A stretch of DNA of 64,000 nt from Neobacillus sp. PS3-12 (GCF_030915385.1 NZ_CP133268.1:5548024-5612023), one strand, 5' to 3'; numbered from the stretch's first letter, positions 18,161 to 26,643 are shown. Made by a program: numbers and translations. Notes: generated by a model not told the origin, from the letters alone.

Positions 18161-18325
18161 ATATGCCTTAATCGCTTTCAATTGATCAACTTTCCTTTTG
18201 TGGTACTCTATTTTTTTTCTTAATTGAGATTTTATTTTAAGATCGAGACAACTATCATACAACGCCTGGTGATAATTTTTTCTTAGCTGATACCAATTAT
18301 AAAATAACTTGGATATTAACGACAT
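18158..18325 (-). CDS. small basic helical protein, 55 aa
   Basis: Begins MSLISKLFYNWYQLRKNYHQ and ends KRKVDQLKAIKAY: strongly basic, largely helical, no membrane segment. The ATG at 18325 follows GGGAGGCGG at good spacing and is preferred over the longer frame. Convergent with the YppF-like gene and sharing its terminator. No family recognised. Confidence 0.6.
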   Translation of the reverse strand: MSLISKLFYNWYQLRKNYHQALYDSCLDLKIKSQLRKKIEYHKRKVDQLKAIKAY

Positions 18326-18549
18326 TAAACCGCCTCCCATTTTTGATATCAATATATAATTCGAACAAGCCATAATATTTCTGGGTGTCGGATTATAGAC
18401 GTTTTTCCTATTGTTTTATTGTAAATAAAGGAAATAAATTTAATAATAAATGATTTAACACTTTGTGATTTAAAAGATCAGTTGTGTAACACTTGTCCTT
18501 TTTTTGAATATAATATACTAGACGAAAGGAAGCACCTCTCGTTAGCTTT

Positions 18550-18576
18550 GGCTGACTTTTATGGTCAGCCTTTTTT
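18550..18576 (+). terminator. orphan intrinsic terminator
   Basis: GGCTGAC-ttttatg-GTCAGCC followed by TTTTTT. No plus-strand gene lies in the preceding 400 bases; only a promoter-like TATAAT/TATACT region (about 18510-18520) precedes it, so a very short transcript or leader is possible. Confidence 0.65.
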
Positions 18577-18598
18577 AATTATATCTATAAACTATCAC

Positions 18599-18796
18599 TC
18601 ATAACTCAAGAGTTAAGTACACAGAATAAATACAAAAGTCTTTTTCATCTTTTCTAAATACTAATGGCATTGCGACGTTATAAATACTAAGCCCTGCTTT
18701 TGCTACATATTTCAAATAATGAACGTAAAATTGAACTTCGAATAATCTTGGGGCACCAAGATTTACATCTATATTAATTTCGAGTAGTTTTACCAC
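18599..18796 (-). CDS. doubtful small ORF, 65 aa
   Basis: Begins with a GTG and reads VKLLEINIDVNLGAPRLFEV, continuing to YSVYLTLEL. The composition is protein-like (alternating beta pattern, few rare residues), but no ribosome binding site is visible before the GTG. It may be a fragment or a spurious frame. No family recognised. Confidence 0.3.
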   Translation of the reverse strand: MVKLLEINIDVNLGAPRLFEVQFYVHYLKYVAKAGLSIYNVAMPLVFRKDEKDFCIYSVYLTLEL

Positions 18797-18877
18797 TAGT
18801 ATACAAATAAATTCTTTTTTGACTCTGGTGTTTAATCACATAATTTCAATTTAATTTCCAGTAAAGGGGCATCATTG

Positions 18878-20467
18878 ATGAAAGTTACAGATGTACTTGT
18901 GCAGTGTTTGGAAAATGAAGGAGTGGAATATGTATTCGGTATTGTCGGATCAGAAACCGTTGATCTTGCTGATTCCTTATCAAAATCAAAACAAATTCAG
19001 TTTGTAAATGTTCGCCATGAACAAGGCGCAGCTTTCATGGCGGATGTTTACGCAAGATTATCCCAAAAAGTGGGTGTTTGTTTCTCTACATTAGGGCCTG
19101 GCGCGACGAATTTGGTAACAGGAATAGCCAGCGCGAAACTTGATCATTCACCTGTAGTGGCAATAATTGGACAAGCTGCTATCGATCGGCATCACGAAGA
19201 ATCACACCAATATGTAGATATTGTGAGGTTATTTGAACCTGTAACAAAGTGGAGTACAGAAATAAAAGAATCTGAGTCAGTACCTGTCATCATGCGAAAA
19301 GCATTCAGAGTCACAAAGCTTGAGAAACCTGGTACTGTGGCCATTACATTACCGGAAAACTTTGCCTCGCAAATGATTTCCAAAACACCATTACCTCTTA
19401 CACCTTTGCCGATAAGTGTCCCTCTTACTGAAATCCTTGAGGAGGCTAAAACTCTAATCAAAAATCATCAAAAACCTTTTGTTCTCGTTGGAAACGGAGT
19501 GATAAGAGAGAATGCAGTCTCCGAGGTTCAAACTTTTATTAACTCTCTTCAATCCCCTGTTACACAAAGCTTTATGGCAAAAGGGATATTGGAAAAAGAT
19601 CATCCTCTTAACTTTTTTACCTTTGGCTTTAAGGAAAACGATGAAGTTATAAAAGGAATCAACGAAGCAGACCTTTTGATTGTGATCGGTTTAGATTTTG
19701 TTGAAACGCTGCCAAAACACTGGAATCAAAAAAAGCTTCCCGTTCTACATATCGATACTTTGGCGGCAGAAATAAATGAATTCTATCCAGTAAAAGTTGA
19801 ATTGGTTGGAAATATCAAGAACACTCTCCAAATGCTTAATCAATCAGAGATCCCTTCTAAATCTTGGCACCCTTCAGGGAATCTCAAATATCAAATGATA
19901 TCAGCATACAAAATAAATGAGACTGATGATGAGTCAAGAAAGTTTTCCATTGCAATTGAAACGGTACTCCAATCTATTGAAAAACTTAGCCCAGATGATA
20001 CCATTATCCTTTCAGACGTAGGAGCTCACAAAGTATCTGTCGCAAAAACTTTTCAGCCCAAAAAGGCAAACCGACTAATCATTTCAAACGGCCTTGCCTC
20101 GATGGGAATTGCAATACCCGGTTCAATCGGTGCAAAGCTCGCATGCCCGCATGATCCCGTTATTTGTATTACCGGGGATGGCGGAGCATTGATGAATTTT
20201 GCGGAAATAGAGACAGCAAAACGATTAGGCCTCTCTTTCGTGATTATTGTTTTAAATGATAGGATGCTGAAACTTGAGGTACAACAAATGAACGAAAAAT
20301 TTGGTACAAATTACGGTGTTACCTTCCAGAATCCAGACTTTGTTGGTCTAGCAAAAAGCTACGGAATCAAAGGAAAACGAGCCGAAAACTTAGTTGATTT
20401 TGAACATATTTTAAGTGAAACGCTGCAGTCATTAGAAGAGATCGTACTAATTGACGTTGTTTTTTAA
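18878..20467 (+). CDS. acetolactate synthase-like thiamine-diphosphate enzyme
   Basis: 529 residues from the ATG at 18878 (AAAGGGG upstream). Three-domain ThDP fold: PYR domain with catalytic Glu in FVNVRHEQGAAFMADVYAR, central domain from about 180, and PP domain with the ThDP/Mg motif ITGDGGALMNFAEIETAKRL ending in VLND. It resembles catabolic AlsS-type acetolactate synthases, which condense two pyruvates and lack a regulatory subunit; no ilvN or alsD gene is adjacent, so another ThDP activity (for example a 2-oxoacid decarboxylase or ligase) cannot be excluded. Ends at a strong hairpin. Confidence 0.8.
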   Translation: MKVTDVLVQCLENEGVEYVFGIVGSETVDLADSLSKSKQIQFVNVRHEQGAAFMADVYARLSQKVGVCFSTLGPGATNLVTGIASAKLDHSPVVAIIGQAAIDRHHEESHQYVDIVRLFEPVTKWSTEIKESESVPVIMRKAFRVTKLEKPGTVAITLPENFASQMISKTPLPLTPLPISVPLTEILEEAKTLIKNHQKPFVLVGNGVIRENAVSEVQTFINSLQSPVTQSFMAKGILEKDHPLNFFTFGFKENDEVIKGINEADLLIVIGLDFVETLPKHWNQKKLPVLHIDTLAAEINEFYPVKVELVGNIKNTLQMLNQSEIPSKSWHPSGNLKYQMISAYKINETDDESRKFSIAIETVLQSIEKLSPDDTIILSDVGAHKVSVAKTFQPKKANRLIISNGLASMGIAIPGSIGAKLACPHDPVICITGDGGALMNFAEIETAKRLGLSFVIIVLNDRMLKLEVQQMNEKFGTNYGVTFQNPDFVGLAKSYGIKGKRAENLVDFEHILSETLQSLEEIVLIDVVF

Positions 20468-20485
20468 AAACATCCATCTCTATAA

Positions 20486-20530
20486 ACCAGAAAGCCCTTC
20501 ATCGTTTCGATGAAGGACTCTCTGGTTATT
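20486..20530. terminator. bidirectional terminator
   Basis: CCAGA...TCTGG outer stem enclosing CCTTCATCG-ttt-CGATGAAGG; serves the convergent acetolactate synthase-like and RnfD-like genes. Confidence 0.8.
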
Positions 20531-20536
20531 TGATAA

Positions 20537-21358
20537 CTATTTACTAAGGGCTCTTTGAGAATTGGAGCGATTCATTGAAATTCTTGAGGAAGAGCGTTTC
20601 TTTTGGAAATAATACAGGTTTCCGATACAAAGACCAATAAACAAATACATCAATCCCCCAAATATCCCATAAATAATGGTTCCTGCTGCAGCAGTAAGAA
20701 TGCCAAACAGGATTTGATCTTTGTCTTTTGCCGGAGACGTTGGCGGGTCTGTGAGCATAAAAAAGCCGAAGAACAGTGTGGCGTTAATAAATGGCGGCCG
20801 AAGGGCATCTACTGCATCCCCTATATTGAAAAATCCCATTAAGGCTAAAAGTAAAAACGATGTTAATAGAAAAGCAAACACCTGTGGGAACTTATTGATC
20901 CGATTCGTAATAATATATCCACCTACTAAAAGGAACGCAATAGTCCAAACGGGAAGATCACCAAATGCTCCCCACCAGCTTTGTCCCGTTTGAAATAATA
21001 AAACAGATATGAGAAGGCCAAAAGCTGCGGGGTTAAAAATCGGCCTTTTCTTAAACGTGATTAAATGCTTGGATAAAATTGCAATAATTGCAGTTCCGAC
21101 AATTGTAAGTATCGAAGTTGTCGAACTCAAAATAAGCGAAATGATTAGTCCAGTGATGACTGCACCATCCGGAATAGATGAATATTTCCCTTTAATGTTA
21201 TTACAGATTAGGTCTACAATGACGGCTGCTAATATTGCCATTAAACCGTTTCGAATTCCCATCATATTTTTATATCCTATCGAAGCAATAATCAGATAAG
21301 CAAACATGGTAATTCCCACATAGCCTTTAGGCGTTTTAAGCCATTTCTGTATTGTCAT
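20537..21358 (-). CDS. RnfD/NqrB-like membrane electron-transfer subunit
   Basis: 273 residues with about nine membrane segments. It carries the NqrB/RnfD core: PDGAVITGLIISLIL, the KRPIFNPAAFGLLI motif near residue 104 and FGFFMLTDPPTSPAKDKDQI near 198. In Rnf and Nqr complexes this subunit binds flavins in the membrane and passes electrons across it. Here there are no other Rnf/Nqr subunits; instead it is the last gene of an operon with ApbE and an FMN-binding protein. Its start overlaps the apbE stop by 23 bases; GGAGGGA precedes the ATG. Basic C-terminal tail is cytosolic. Confidence 0.85.
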   Translation of the reverse strand: MTIQKWLKTPKGYVGITMFAYLIIASIGYKNMMGIRNGLMAILAAVIVDLICNNIKGKYSSIPDGAVITGLIISLILSSTTSILTIVGTAIIAILSKHLITFKKRPIFNPAAFGLLISVLLFQTGQSWWGAFGDLPVWTIAFLLVGGYIITNRINKFPQVFAFLLTSFLLLALMGFFNIGDAVDALRPPFINATLFFGFFMLTDPPTSPAKDKDQILFGILTAAAGTIIYGIFGGLMYLFIGLCIGNLYYFQKKRSSSRISMNRSNSQRALSK

Positions 21359-22244
21359 GATAATTCCCTCCTACATTTACAATTTTTAACGCTGGAGTAA
21401 TAAATTTACCCGTCAGACCAACGTCTTCAATAAGTTTGATCCCATTTTCCCCTAGTAAAAAAGCGGCAGTCGAAAAGGCATCGGCCATCATTGCAAACGG
21501 TGCAATAATGCTGCAGCTGACCCAATTATTTGGAGAGTTCTTCGTTTTTGGATTCATGATATGATGCATACCTGGGATCTTTACGTTTCTGCGTTCATAA
21601 CTACCAGATGTACAAATGGCTGCGTTTGAAAGTCCAACTTCATCAACAATTTGATCTTTTATGTTAGGATGTTGAATGCCAATCTTCCATGGACTTCCAT
21701 ACCAATCAGTTCCCCCTAAGAACAAGTCCCCGCCAGCGTTAATGACAAACCCTTCAAACTCTTTTAGCTCATTGGCCGCTAAATCAATCGCAAATCCTTT
21801 TGCTACTGCCCCTAAATCAATGACAAGCGGTCGTTCCAAAAATAATGTTTGGGTCTTTTCATCTAAAATGATATCTTTAAAGGTTGCGGATACATCGGAA
21901 TTAGAATCCATTATTTCTCCTGTTAAATAATGGCGATTAAATCCTTGTTTTTCCATGGTTTTCCCAATGGTTGGATCAAATTCACCTTCTGTTAGTTTGG
22001 CTATTTCCAAAGCGAATTTTAAGGGCTCAAATAAGATTGGGCTGATCTGAACTGGTTTTTTAATCATTTTGCATGCTAGCATCAATTCACTATCTGGACT
22101 AAAACGGCTGCATGCTTGCTCAACGATTCTAAACATTTCAAATGCATGATCTAGTTTAGCCACTGCTTTTTCATTTAAATTTTCGTCGTGAATGACAATC
22201 TCAATTTGAACGACTGTGTCCATAAATAGCTTTGTTTTTTTCAT
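21336..22244 (-). CDS. apbE: FAD:protein FMN transferase (ApbE)
   Basis: 302 residues. ApbE motifs: FDPTIGK near residue 104, VIDLGAVAKGFAIDLAANEL, VINAGGDLFLGG, HHIMNPKTKNSP and the metal-binding Asp in MMADAFSTAAFLLG. The enzyme moves FMN from FAD onto a Thr of extracytosolic flavoproteins. No signal peptide or lipobox is obvious, so the side of the membrane on which it acts is not clear. It lies 9 bases after the FMN-binding protein gene, its likely substrate, and overlaps the RnfD-like gene, so the three form one operon. Confidence 0.92.
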   Translation of the reverse strand: MKKTKLFMDTVVQIEIVIHDENLNEKAVAKLDHAFEMFRIVEQACSRFSPDSELMLACKMIKKPVQISPILFEPLKFALEIAKLTEGEFDPTIGKTMEKQGFNRHYLTGEIMDSNSDVSATFKDIILDEKTQTLFLERPLVIDLGAVAKGFAIDLAANELKEFEGFVINAGGDLFLGGTDWYGSPWKIGIQHPNIKDQIVDEVGLSNAAICTSGSYERRNVKIPGMHHIMNPKTKNSPNNWVSCSIIAPFAMMADAFSTAAFLLGENGIKLIEDVGLTGKFITPALKIVNVGGNYHDNTEMA

Positions 22245-22253
22245 CGTTACTCC

Positions 22254-22715
22254 CTATGCTTGATGTGCCTGATTGAGTGCATCCTGAACTGCATCGGTAA
22301 AGGCTTGTGTACTATAGGTTGCCCCAGAAACATTATTTACTTGTGTATTCTGCTTTTGCATTACTTCACTAGGCAATCCCTGCACATCACGTTCAGAATA
22401 ATGCATGCCCCAATTACTAATTTGAACGTCCGTTATTTTGTCATTCTTCAATGTTACTGCAACTTCAATCTGTCCACGGCGGTTCCACCCAGTACCCGTA
22501 AAGGTCCCATCTTTATATACCTTGGCGGGCTGAGAGACTTTCGTAGTAGCAGCAGCATTGTTTTTCAAATTCACACTTTTATGAATGCTAACTTGTGCTG
22601 TTTGAGGTATAGCAACTTTGTTAGCTTGAGTTTCAGTAGAAAAATACCCAGTGGCGTAAACAGCCGCTACTGCTGTTGAACATAAAATTACCCACTTTTT
22701 ATCCATTTTTGCCAT
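22254..22715 (-). CDS. membrane-anchored FMN-binding domain protein (ApbE substrate)
   Basis: 153 residues. An N-terminal anchor or signal (KWVILCSTAVAAVYATGYF) and a Ser/Thr/Ala linker precede an FMN-bind domain (about 70-153): YKDGTFTGTGWNRRGQIEVA, then NNVSGATYSTQAF. The S-G-A-T-x-S motif is the site at which ApbE attaches FMN covalently through the Thr. First gene of the operon, with GGAGG 9 bases before the ATG. Expected role: extracytosolic electron carrier fed by the RnfD-like subunit; the final acceptor is unknown. Confidence 0.9.
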   Translation of the reverse strand: MAKMDKKWVILCSTAVAAVYATGYFSTETQANKVAIPQTAQVSIHKSVNLKNNAAATTKVSQPAKVYKDGTFTGTGWNRRGQIEVAVTLKNDKITDVQISNWGMHYSERDVQGLPSEVMQKQNTQVNNVSGATYSTQAFTDAVQDALNQAHQA

Positions 22716-22855
22716 TTAAAAAAACCTCCAAATCCCTTTTGCACTTTCTTTTACACCCTAAGTTTAGAAGAAAAATATTAAAATTTTCTTAAGAAAACCT
22801 ATTAATAACATTTATAAAGTAAAAATAGACTTTTGTAAGTAAAATTAATAGAACA

Positions 22856-22897
22856 TAAAAAGTCGCTTAGACTTTTCATCGTCTAAGCGACTTTTAT
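22856..22897 (-). terminator. intrinsic terminator
   Basis: AGTCGCTTAGAC/GTCTAAGCGACT 12-bp stem with T-run on the minus strand, just past the end of the CODH remnant; it is the original operon terminator. Confidence 0.85.
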
Positions 22898-23706
22898 GAA
22901 CACAATTTTTTAATGTGAAAAGGCAGGGATAGGCAGCCCTAGAGCTTCCCGCTTTTGGATAATCCTTTCAAGAAGGATATCTGCTGCTTTAATTGGATGG
23001 CTCCGATAGAAGGTTCATCTGTCGTTTCATAGCTATCGCGCATTTTATACCTTGAGAGTGCTCTTCGGACAATCTCTTGTGCAAATTCATCCGCTTTTTC
23101 CGAAGTAAATTCTACATAGGATGCCCCTTCGACTTTTGCATATGAAATGGTGGAAATGAGCTCTGTGTGATAGCAATCTGCAGCCTGCTTAAGCCCCGGC
23201 ATTATACATTGAACATCCGTAATCAAAACATCTAAAGCTCCTGTAACAATCGCTAATTCTTGGCTTGCGTAGTTGGTTGCGACTGATATCCCTTTTCTCA
23301 TTAACAGCTCATTTGCGGTACAGCAGATTCCCACGATATTAATTCCTTTTGCACCTAATTGAATGGCCTGTTCTTCTACTTTTTCAGCCCATTCCACTAC
23401 TTTTTCAGCCATTATCGGCATATGTCCGTGAACAGCAATATTTACGTAATCTTCTTTAATTACTCCGAGGCGATATTCTGCTTTTACTAGCTCAGGCGTG
23501 CCGAAAAGAATATCTTGAAGATCTGTGGCCATATGAAGTCCGCTATATCCATCTACCAGCCCCATCGTTAAAATGCCTTTAATTAAATTGACAGGATCTG
23601 CATCCACACCCATCGCTTGGCGGTTTACAGCTTTTGCAATTTCAAGATGTCCGTTAACTGGTGAAATTCCTAGGTTGTTCCACTTTTCAATTGAACTATC
23701 AATACC

Positions 23707-24072
23707 GTTCCTAAAAATATAGACATTTATACACAAATATGTCCATATGTTCCATAAAGAATTAACTCTTTACTAGCACGCAAAACGAACAGAGCTTTTT
23801 GCGAATCGCGTTAGGGAATCACGCCCTAATTCCAGAATGGAAACATCTGTACAATTCGAGTTTTCCAACCAAAATTGACTTGATCGTCTCCATCGCAGTT
23901 TTGTGAATTTGTTCCTTCTAACTCCTTCACGACACTGGATATCTCTCGACACTCTGGATCGGCTGTTAGCCGCGCTGGTTATGAAAAACATGGAATCAAA
24001 TTGGAGTACGTGGTCCTTTTCTTCCTTGCAGGTAAAAAGGAAGCGTTGCTCCAATTTTATAGTTGAAGCTAT
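23707..24072 (-). ncRNA. candidate omega-RNA (reRNA) of the TnpB element
   Basis: The 366 bases between the tnpB stop and the element's right end have no ORF but several stems on the minus strand: TTGGAG...CTCCAA enclosing CTTCC/GGAAG, CGGCT-aac-AGCCG, and TTAGGG-cgtgatt-CCCTAA. TnpB systems make a guide RNA from this position, whose last about 16-20 bases lie just outside the element; here that would be cooS sequence beginning at 23706. Inference from position and folding potential only. Confidence 0.45.
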
Positions 24073-25614
24073 TTATCGATCAGCTTTTAATAGTTCAATT
24101 TTATCTTGGAATGCATACTCTTTTTTGTAATAGTTTGTAAGAGTTCGCCACTTACTGAAATTTGATTGTTTCCTATCAAGTCCTTTGGGAAAAGTGAGAA
24201 CGGTATCATATTTTATTTTTTCTGGTTTAAAAAAATACCCTCTTCTGGCAATCACACATGCTGCTGCTTCGTGAGAACTTAATCCATAACGTGCCATAAA
24301 TTTCATATGTCCAATTTGGCTTGTGTAAGCGGGATTGATTCTCCTTATCTTCACCCCTGCCTTTTTCGCTTTTGCTTCGATTAATGCTTGAAAGGATGAA
24401 TAGGCAAAACCCGAAAGCATGCGGGCATAGCTAGCACCCATCTCCTTTAATTGTGTTTTCTTTCTGGTAAAATTCAACTTCTCAATCACGATATCTTTTT
24501 GAACCAGAACAGCATCGTTCAATACTTCTTTTATTGCATCACTTAAAGAGGCTTTGACCTGTTCTTTCCTTCTGCCGTACATCGGAACTTTGATCGTGTA
24601 TCGATGAATTGGATTTCCATAACGGTCCACCTCACAGACTGCCAAGAATCCTGCATTGAGGTCCATTCCGATTAATCCATTTCGATTGGATGTCCCGATT
24701 GGGGAAGTTTCTCTTTCGACTGTTGCGTATACATACCAGCCTTTTTCCTTCTTGATAAAACGGTAAGTGATGGAAGTAAAATATTTTTGTGGTTTCCCAT
24801 TGCGAGTAAAACCCATATAGGGAATTTTGGCCTTATCCAACCATTCTTGTCCGTAAGGGAACATGACGGATGGAAATTCGATGTACTTCCCGTATTTCCC
24901 AATGAAGCAATCGGCAACTCGTAACCTGAGCGTATTCTCAACATTATAAGTGGCAGACTGGTTTCCGAAGGTTTCATCTTTAGAACCGATCACAAGAAAT
25001 TGGGAGCTTCTTGCCTCGACCCAATCGTTCTTCCACTGTTGATGATCTTTGTATTCATTTTCAATTAAATGGAATTGCTTATGAAAGAGTTTCTTTGAAC
25101 CAAAGCAGATACGGATTCTCTTTGTGTCACGGTCGACCTTTAACTTTTCAAGCTTTTGTTGCAGGTTTCTCAGTCTTCGTTTCTTTTGGTGAAGAAAATG
25201 TTTAAGGTTTTTATACTTTTTTACATGTTGACGAAATAACGGGTTTGTTTGTGGAATTAGAAGAAGTTTCTGGTGAAGTTTTGCTGTTTGATTTGTTTTC
25301 TGATGAATGATTTTTTGCAGGTGAACGGTTTTAGCTTCTAAATCTTGAAGATCCAAATCCCTTTTTTCCAAAAAAGAAGAGACCTTTCCATCCAACTGCA
25401 TTCGTATGGAGTTAAACTGACGAGACGTAATGCCATATTGCTTTAGAAAGGTCTTTTTAAGATTGGAAGGGGGAATTCCCTTGATATGAGATTGAACAAA
25501 TAGTTTGCGTTCTAGTTTTCCAAAAAACTTTCCAAACTCTATGAGGTACTGATCAGATGTAGATTCACGATTCAGTTGGATGTTGCAGAGTTTCGTCTGG
25601 TACGTTTGAAACAT
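24073..25614 (-). CDS. tnpB: IS200/IS605-family TnpB-related protein, 513 aa
   Basis: RNA-guided nuclease-type accessory protein of IS200/IS605 elements, longer than usual TnpB (about 400). A basic coiled-coil N-terminal half precedes the RuvC-like half: first catalytic Asp in GLIGMDLNAGFLAV (near 305), Glu in KDIVIEKLNFTRKK. The usual zinc finger (two CxxC) and final RuvC Asp (D-x-N-A-A) are absent; in their place is NPAYTSQIGHMKFMARYGLS then SHEAAACVIARRG. This matches the TnpB-related subgroup seen in Firmicutes. Whether it cuts DNA is uncertain. Confidence 0.85.
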   Translation of the reverse strand: MFQTYQTKLCNIQLNRESTSDQYLIEFGKFFGKLERKLFVQSHIKGIPPSNLKKTFLKQYGITSRQFNSIRMQLDGKVSSFLEKRDLDLQDLEAKTVHLQKIIHQKTNQTAKLHQKLLLIPQTNPLFRQHVKKYKNLKHFLHQKKRRLRNLQQKLEKLKVDRDTKRIRICFGSKKLFHKQFHLIENEYKDHQQWKNDWVEARSSQFLVIGSKDETFGNQSATYNVENTLRLRVADCFIGKYGKYIEFPSVMFPYGQEWLDKAKIPYMGFTRNGKPQKYFTSITYRFIKKEKGWYVYATVERETSPIGTSNRNGLIGMDLNAGFLAVCEVDRYGNPIHRYTIKVPMYGRRKEQVKASLSDAIKEVLNDAVLVQKDIVIEKLNFTRKKTQLKEMGASYARMLSGFAYSSFQALIEAKAKKAGVKIRRINPAYTSQIGHMKFMARYGLSSHEAAACVIARRGYFFKPEKIKYDTVLTFPKGLDRKQSNFSKWRTLTNYYKKEYAFQDKIELLKADR

Positions 25615-25666
25615 CCTTTATCACACCCCAATCAAATTTGTTTTTGGTTTTAAACTATATTTTAAA

Positions 25667-25704
25667 TAGGTATAGGTGTAGGTGTAGGTGTAAGTATAAG
25701 TATA
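25667..25704. repeat. short tandem hexamer array in the element's left end
   Basis: Degenerate 6-bp repeats: TAGGTA, TAGGTG (three times), then TAAGTA (twice), between the tnpB start and the left terminal arm. Telomere-like in appearance; possibly a slippage-prone tract or protein-binding array. Confidence 0.6.
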
Positions 25705-26347
25705 AAAAGGTATTTTCAAAATAGTATTTAATAATTCCGATTCTAAAATAAGAATGTATGTTCTACACTATATAATTATAGTATAAAAAGACATATTTGT
25801 CTATTATTTACTATATTTTTAGAAACTGCTAATAACCCTTTAATTTCATCCATTCGAGCGTGCCGTATTGCCTTTGAAAATCCGATAGAGCGGCTAGAGC
25901 TACTTCTTTTCCTAGTTCATTGACTTCCTTGTCATCAACGGTTAAGCCTAAACCTTGAGCAATTCGCATTAATTTATCTGGATCTTTAATCTCGAATGGA
26001 GCTTTCCCTTCAGATGCTTCTAGTAAAGTTAAGGCAACTTCACGAGCATGCTCAACATGTGCAACAGCCCCTTCTGTTACTAAAGTTAATAGGTTTTGCG
26101 CAACAATTTGATCAGCAGTTGCTCCACAAACCCCTCGTTGTGCTCCGTTTGCCGTAAGAGATATTTGACATGGTCCTTCAAGACAGCGCTTGCAACACAC
26201 TCCAGCTAAACTAAATTTACAGCGTGGTTCCAACAGATCGGCCCAATCAAAAGCCGTTTCAATTCCTTCCGCCTGTGCTTTTCGAAGCATCTGTTGGACG
26301 CCTGTATCAGCAGTTCTTTCTTCGATTGAACGCAGCTTTGTAGCCAT

Positions 26348-26643
26348 AGAATCTCCACCATTTCATTTTCATAAGTTTTTTAGAAAAAAAGCTAGATGAA
26401 ACTTATCTATTAGCTGTATTGGACCAAAATAGATTATTCTTGGCCCTTATGTTACATCACAGTGAAAAATTTGGGCGAAAGCCAGTGAAGTGGATCTGTT
26501 GGAGAGTAAGGTCATGGAGTATAAAGAGGAAACAACTAAAGCTATTTTCGCTCAATTCTTTCTTTACGCAGATGATTGGCGATCACCTCCTTTGAACTAG
26601 TTGACAGTCATTGGTTCTTGTAAAAGACTGATTAACTGATTTT
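26348..26643. other. spacer between cooC and cooS remnants
   Basis: No intact gene. On the minus strand AAAGGAGGTGATCG (about 26585-26600) is a strong ribosome binding site followed by a GTG frame of only 14 codons (IANHLRKERIERK). This looks like the stump of a lost gene in the CODH operon. Confidence 0.4.

Larger units (their letters stand above)
23707..25831 (-). mobile_element. TnpB-only IS200/IS605-like element inserted in cooS
   Basis: Boundaries are inferred by requiring cooS to close in frame: GGTTAT (25832-25837) joined to GGTATTGAT (from 23706) gives K-G-Y-G-I-D-S-S. TTAT next to the left end fits a TnpB-type adjacent motif and there is no target duplication. Both ends carry inverted arms: CTAAAAATATAG at 23711-23722 and its complement at 25811-25822, then, after exactly 10 bases, ACAAATATGTC (23733-23743) and its complement (25790-25800). 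The inner motif is itself a small palindrome (AGACA-aata-TGTCT at the left end). There is no TnpA transposase gene, so mobility would need help in trans. Confidence 0.8.
22910..26347 (-). pseudogene. cooS: anaerobic CO dehydrogenase catalytic subunit, disrupted
   Basis: The N-terminal part (25829-26347) has the Fe-S cluster cysteines (RCKFSLAGVCCKRC, GPC, GVCGA) and breaks off after KLKGY. The next part (from about 23706 down) resumes at GIDSSIEKWNNLGIS and includes the cluster-C ligand motifs GLHMATDL, VGICCTANEL and DVQCIMPGL. Between them lies a TnpB element. Past YETTDEPS (about 23010) about 240 residues are missing: the true C-terminus (ADILLERIIQKREALGLPI) follows in another frame and stops at 22910. 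The gene therefore has an insertion plus an out-of-frame internal deletion and cannot make active CODH. ATG at 26347 with GGTGGAG upstream. Confidence 0.93.

Noticed and set aside
22260..22679. Plus-strand 139-codon ORF opposite the FMN-binding protein gene
   Set aside because: Antisense shadow; the minus-strand protein has a clear family motif and a good ribosome binding site.
20537..22715. A complete Rnf or Nqr respiratory complex
   Set aside because: Only the RnfD-like subunit, an FMN-binding protein and ApbE are encoded; no RnfA, B, C, E or Nqr F genes are in the window.
26580..26605. 16S rRNA 3' end (ATCACCTCCTTT on the plus strand)
   Set aside because: It is only the complement of a strong ribosome binding site on the minus strand; no other rRNA sequence is present.
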